24,107 bases of DNA. Source: Piscirickettsiaceae bacterium (lineage in GTDB: Bacteria; Pseudomonadota; Gammaproteobacteria; Methylococcales; Cycloclasticaceae). The position numbers were made by a program, and so were the translations under genes. Location: the NCBI GenBank assembly GCA_002401365.1, contig NVSW01000007.1:1-24107 (forward strand), read 5' to 3'. Position 1 is the stretch's first letter; every line of letters starts with the position of its first letter. The notes under the pieces are model-generated. The model was not told the origin of the DNA. It was given only the letters and a program-made list of their open reading frames with translations, and made no database searches. Positions 23,249 to 24,107 of the stretch are shown here, in pieces.

Positions 23249-24107
23249 CTAAAAATCAATTTGGAATTGACTAATAAATGCAGGGTAAGAAAAGCCGCCA
23301 TCTTCAGGGTCATAGTATGAAAGCTCGTTTATCACCCTCACGTTCTTGTCTAACTGCCAAGTCAACATTGCCTGATAAACATCACCCTTGTTCATTCCTC
23401 GTGCCACCTCATCGGCTGAACGTCCAGTTAATGGCCTAAAGAACATAGTCCGTGATGGGTGCTCATTGTCCACATATTGATACTGTAATGCCCAAGCAAA
23501 GCCAAGGTGTTCGGTGTTAAGTAAATATGCTCGACTAAACCCTAACGTAAATGCTTGTGAGCTTAATGAATTCGTTAAAACACCGTCTGTATTTAAAGCC
23601 AGCGCTCCATCTGCATCCGATTCAAACGCAGACCAAGATAACCAGCCTTTCCAATGACCAGCCTGTACGTCTGCAAATAAGCTATACCATTCATTATCTA
23701 ACCGTACACCCACCGGCTGAAACTTTGTATCTAACGTACCAGAATCTTTAGATAGGCTGTAAGCACCGCCAAATCCATAGGTAAAAGGGCGCCCTTTAAA
23801 TGAGTATTCATCATCACTTGGGGAAACCCCTGTTGGCCGGAAGCCAACACCTACGCCAAAAAGCATATCATTATTATCATTATTCAATGATAAGTCCGGC
23901 CCATTAAAAAAACCAATCCCGTAGTGTAATCGATTATCAAAAAGGCCCAACCCATGTGCTTCAGGCAAACCAAAATCTCCTCGCCTTATGGTAATCCCAC
24001 GCGCCCTTCCAGCCGCACCTGGAGATAGATATTCAGTAAATTTACGTTCAACACTAGCAGTTACTTGGGGCCGGCGGGTGTACCCCGGTATAAATTGCTG
24101 TCTGATT
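23249..24107 (-). CDS. Outer-membrane porin, phosphate-selective OprO/OprP type (N-terminus beyond window)
   Basis: The frame is open from the window edge to the stop at 23249 (286 residues), so only the C-terminal part is seen. An internal TTG at 23968 is not a real start, since the frame continues upstream with ARGITIRRGDFGLPEAHG. Alternating aromatic/hydrophobic strands (RLHYGIGFFNG, FTYGFGGAYSL, EWYSLFADVQAG, GFAWALQYQYVD, VYQAMLTWQLD, VRVINELSYYD) separated by polar loops, and a terminal ISQFQIDF with final Phe, are typical of a beta-barrel inserted by BAM. The RLxYxxGxFNG strand resembles the OprO/OprP family. Substrate cannot be read from this part; related proteins carry phosphate, pyrophosphate or other anions. 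No clear operon link to the YceI gene, 142 bases away. Confidence 0.75.
   Translation of the reverse strand, partial: IRQQFIPGYTRRPQVTASVERKFTEYLSPGAAGRARGITIRRGDFGLPEAHGLGLFDNRLHYGIGFFNGPDLSLNNDNNDMLFGVGVGFRPTGVSPSDDEYSFKGRPFTYGFGGAYSLSKDSGTLDTKFQPVGVRLDNEWYSLFADVQAGHWKGWLSWSAFESDADGALALNTDGVLTNSLSSQAFTLGFSRAYLLNTEHLGFAWALQYQYVDNEHPSRTMFFRPLTGRSADEVARGMNKGDVYQAMLTWQLDKNVRVINELSYYDPEDGGFSYPAFISQFQIDF

Noticed and set aside
23551..23751. 66-residue + strand frame inside the porin gene
   Set aside because: It is antisense to a clear beta-barrel sequence and shows no domain or start signal.
23249..23968. A complete 239-residue porin-like protein starting at TTG 23968
   Set aside because: The frame stays open to the window edge with convincing barrel sequence upstream, so this is the tail of a larger protein.

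Overview
The window is chromosomal DNA of a gammaproteobacterium of moderately AT-leaning composition. RpoD, DnaG, S21, TsaD and HrpA all read as close relatives of the E. coli proteins, and the order rpsU-yqeY-dnaG-rpoD with tsaD divergent is a typical gammaproteobacterial core arrangement. The gene set would suit a marine Thiotrichales/Piscirickettsiaceae-like lineage (Cycloclasticus, Methylophaga and relatives), but that is an impression from gene style, not a placement.

Layout. 1-860: AT-rich flank with the tail of a small membrane protein and a secreted DUF4124 protein, bounded by a terminator and tRNA-Ile2(CAT). 989-5436 (-): macromolecular-synthesis operon rpsU, yqeY, dnaG, rpoD, fired by a near-consensus sigma70 promoter upstream of rpsU; the tRNA lies 9 nt after rpoD. 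5622-7509 (+): tsaD-folB-folK, meeting tail to tail a PTR1/FolM-type pteridine reductase, so three folate/pterin genes sit together. 8294-10709: a lipoprotein and a tandem pair of paralogous anchored ankyrin-like proteins downstream of cca. 11981-14660: a probable sulfur-handling module comprising a TSUP permease, a Crp/Fnr-type regulator, a DUF2892 protein and, convergently, the two-part YeeE/YedE transporter; a perfect palindrome sits between the regulator and the DUF2892 gene. 14758-18003: a DUF2288 protein, then a 960-residue protein joining an alpha/beta-hydrolase to a NACHT-type STAND ATPase. 18046-24107 (-): an OsmC-like protein with a perfect FNR-type box in its promoter, the helicase hrpA, a YceI-like secreted protein and the C-terminal part of an outer-membrane porin that runs off the window.

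Most interesting item: the hydrolase-NACHT protein at 15121-18003. It has the architecture of an NLR-like conflict or antiphage sensor-effector (enzymatic N-terminus, NTPase switch, helical C-terminus) and resembles in layout the fungal SesB-NACHT NLRs. It stands alone among housekeeping genes and has an unusual translation-start region. The second tier is regulatory: the FNR-type box at 18536-18549 placed at -41.5 from a plausible start, and the palindrome at 13489-13506.

No CRISPR array, insertion sequence, rRNA or transposase was seen, and no gene-free stretch exceeds about 175 bases.
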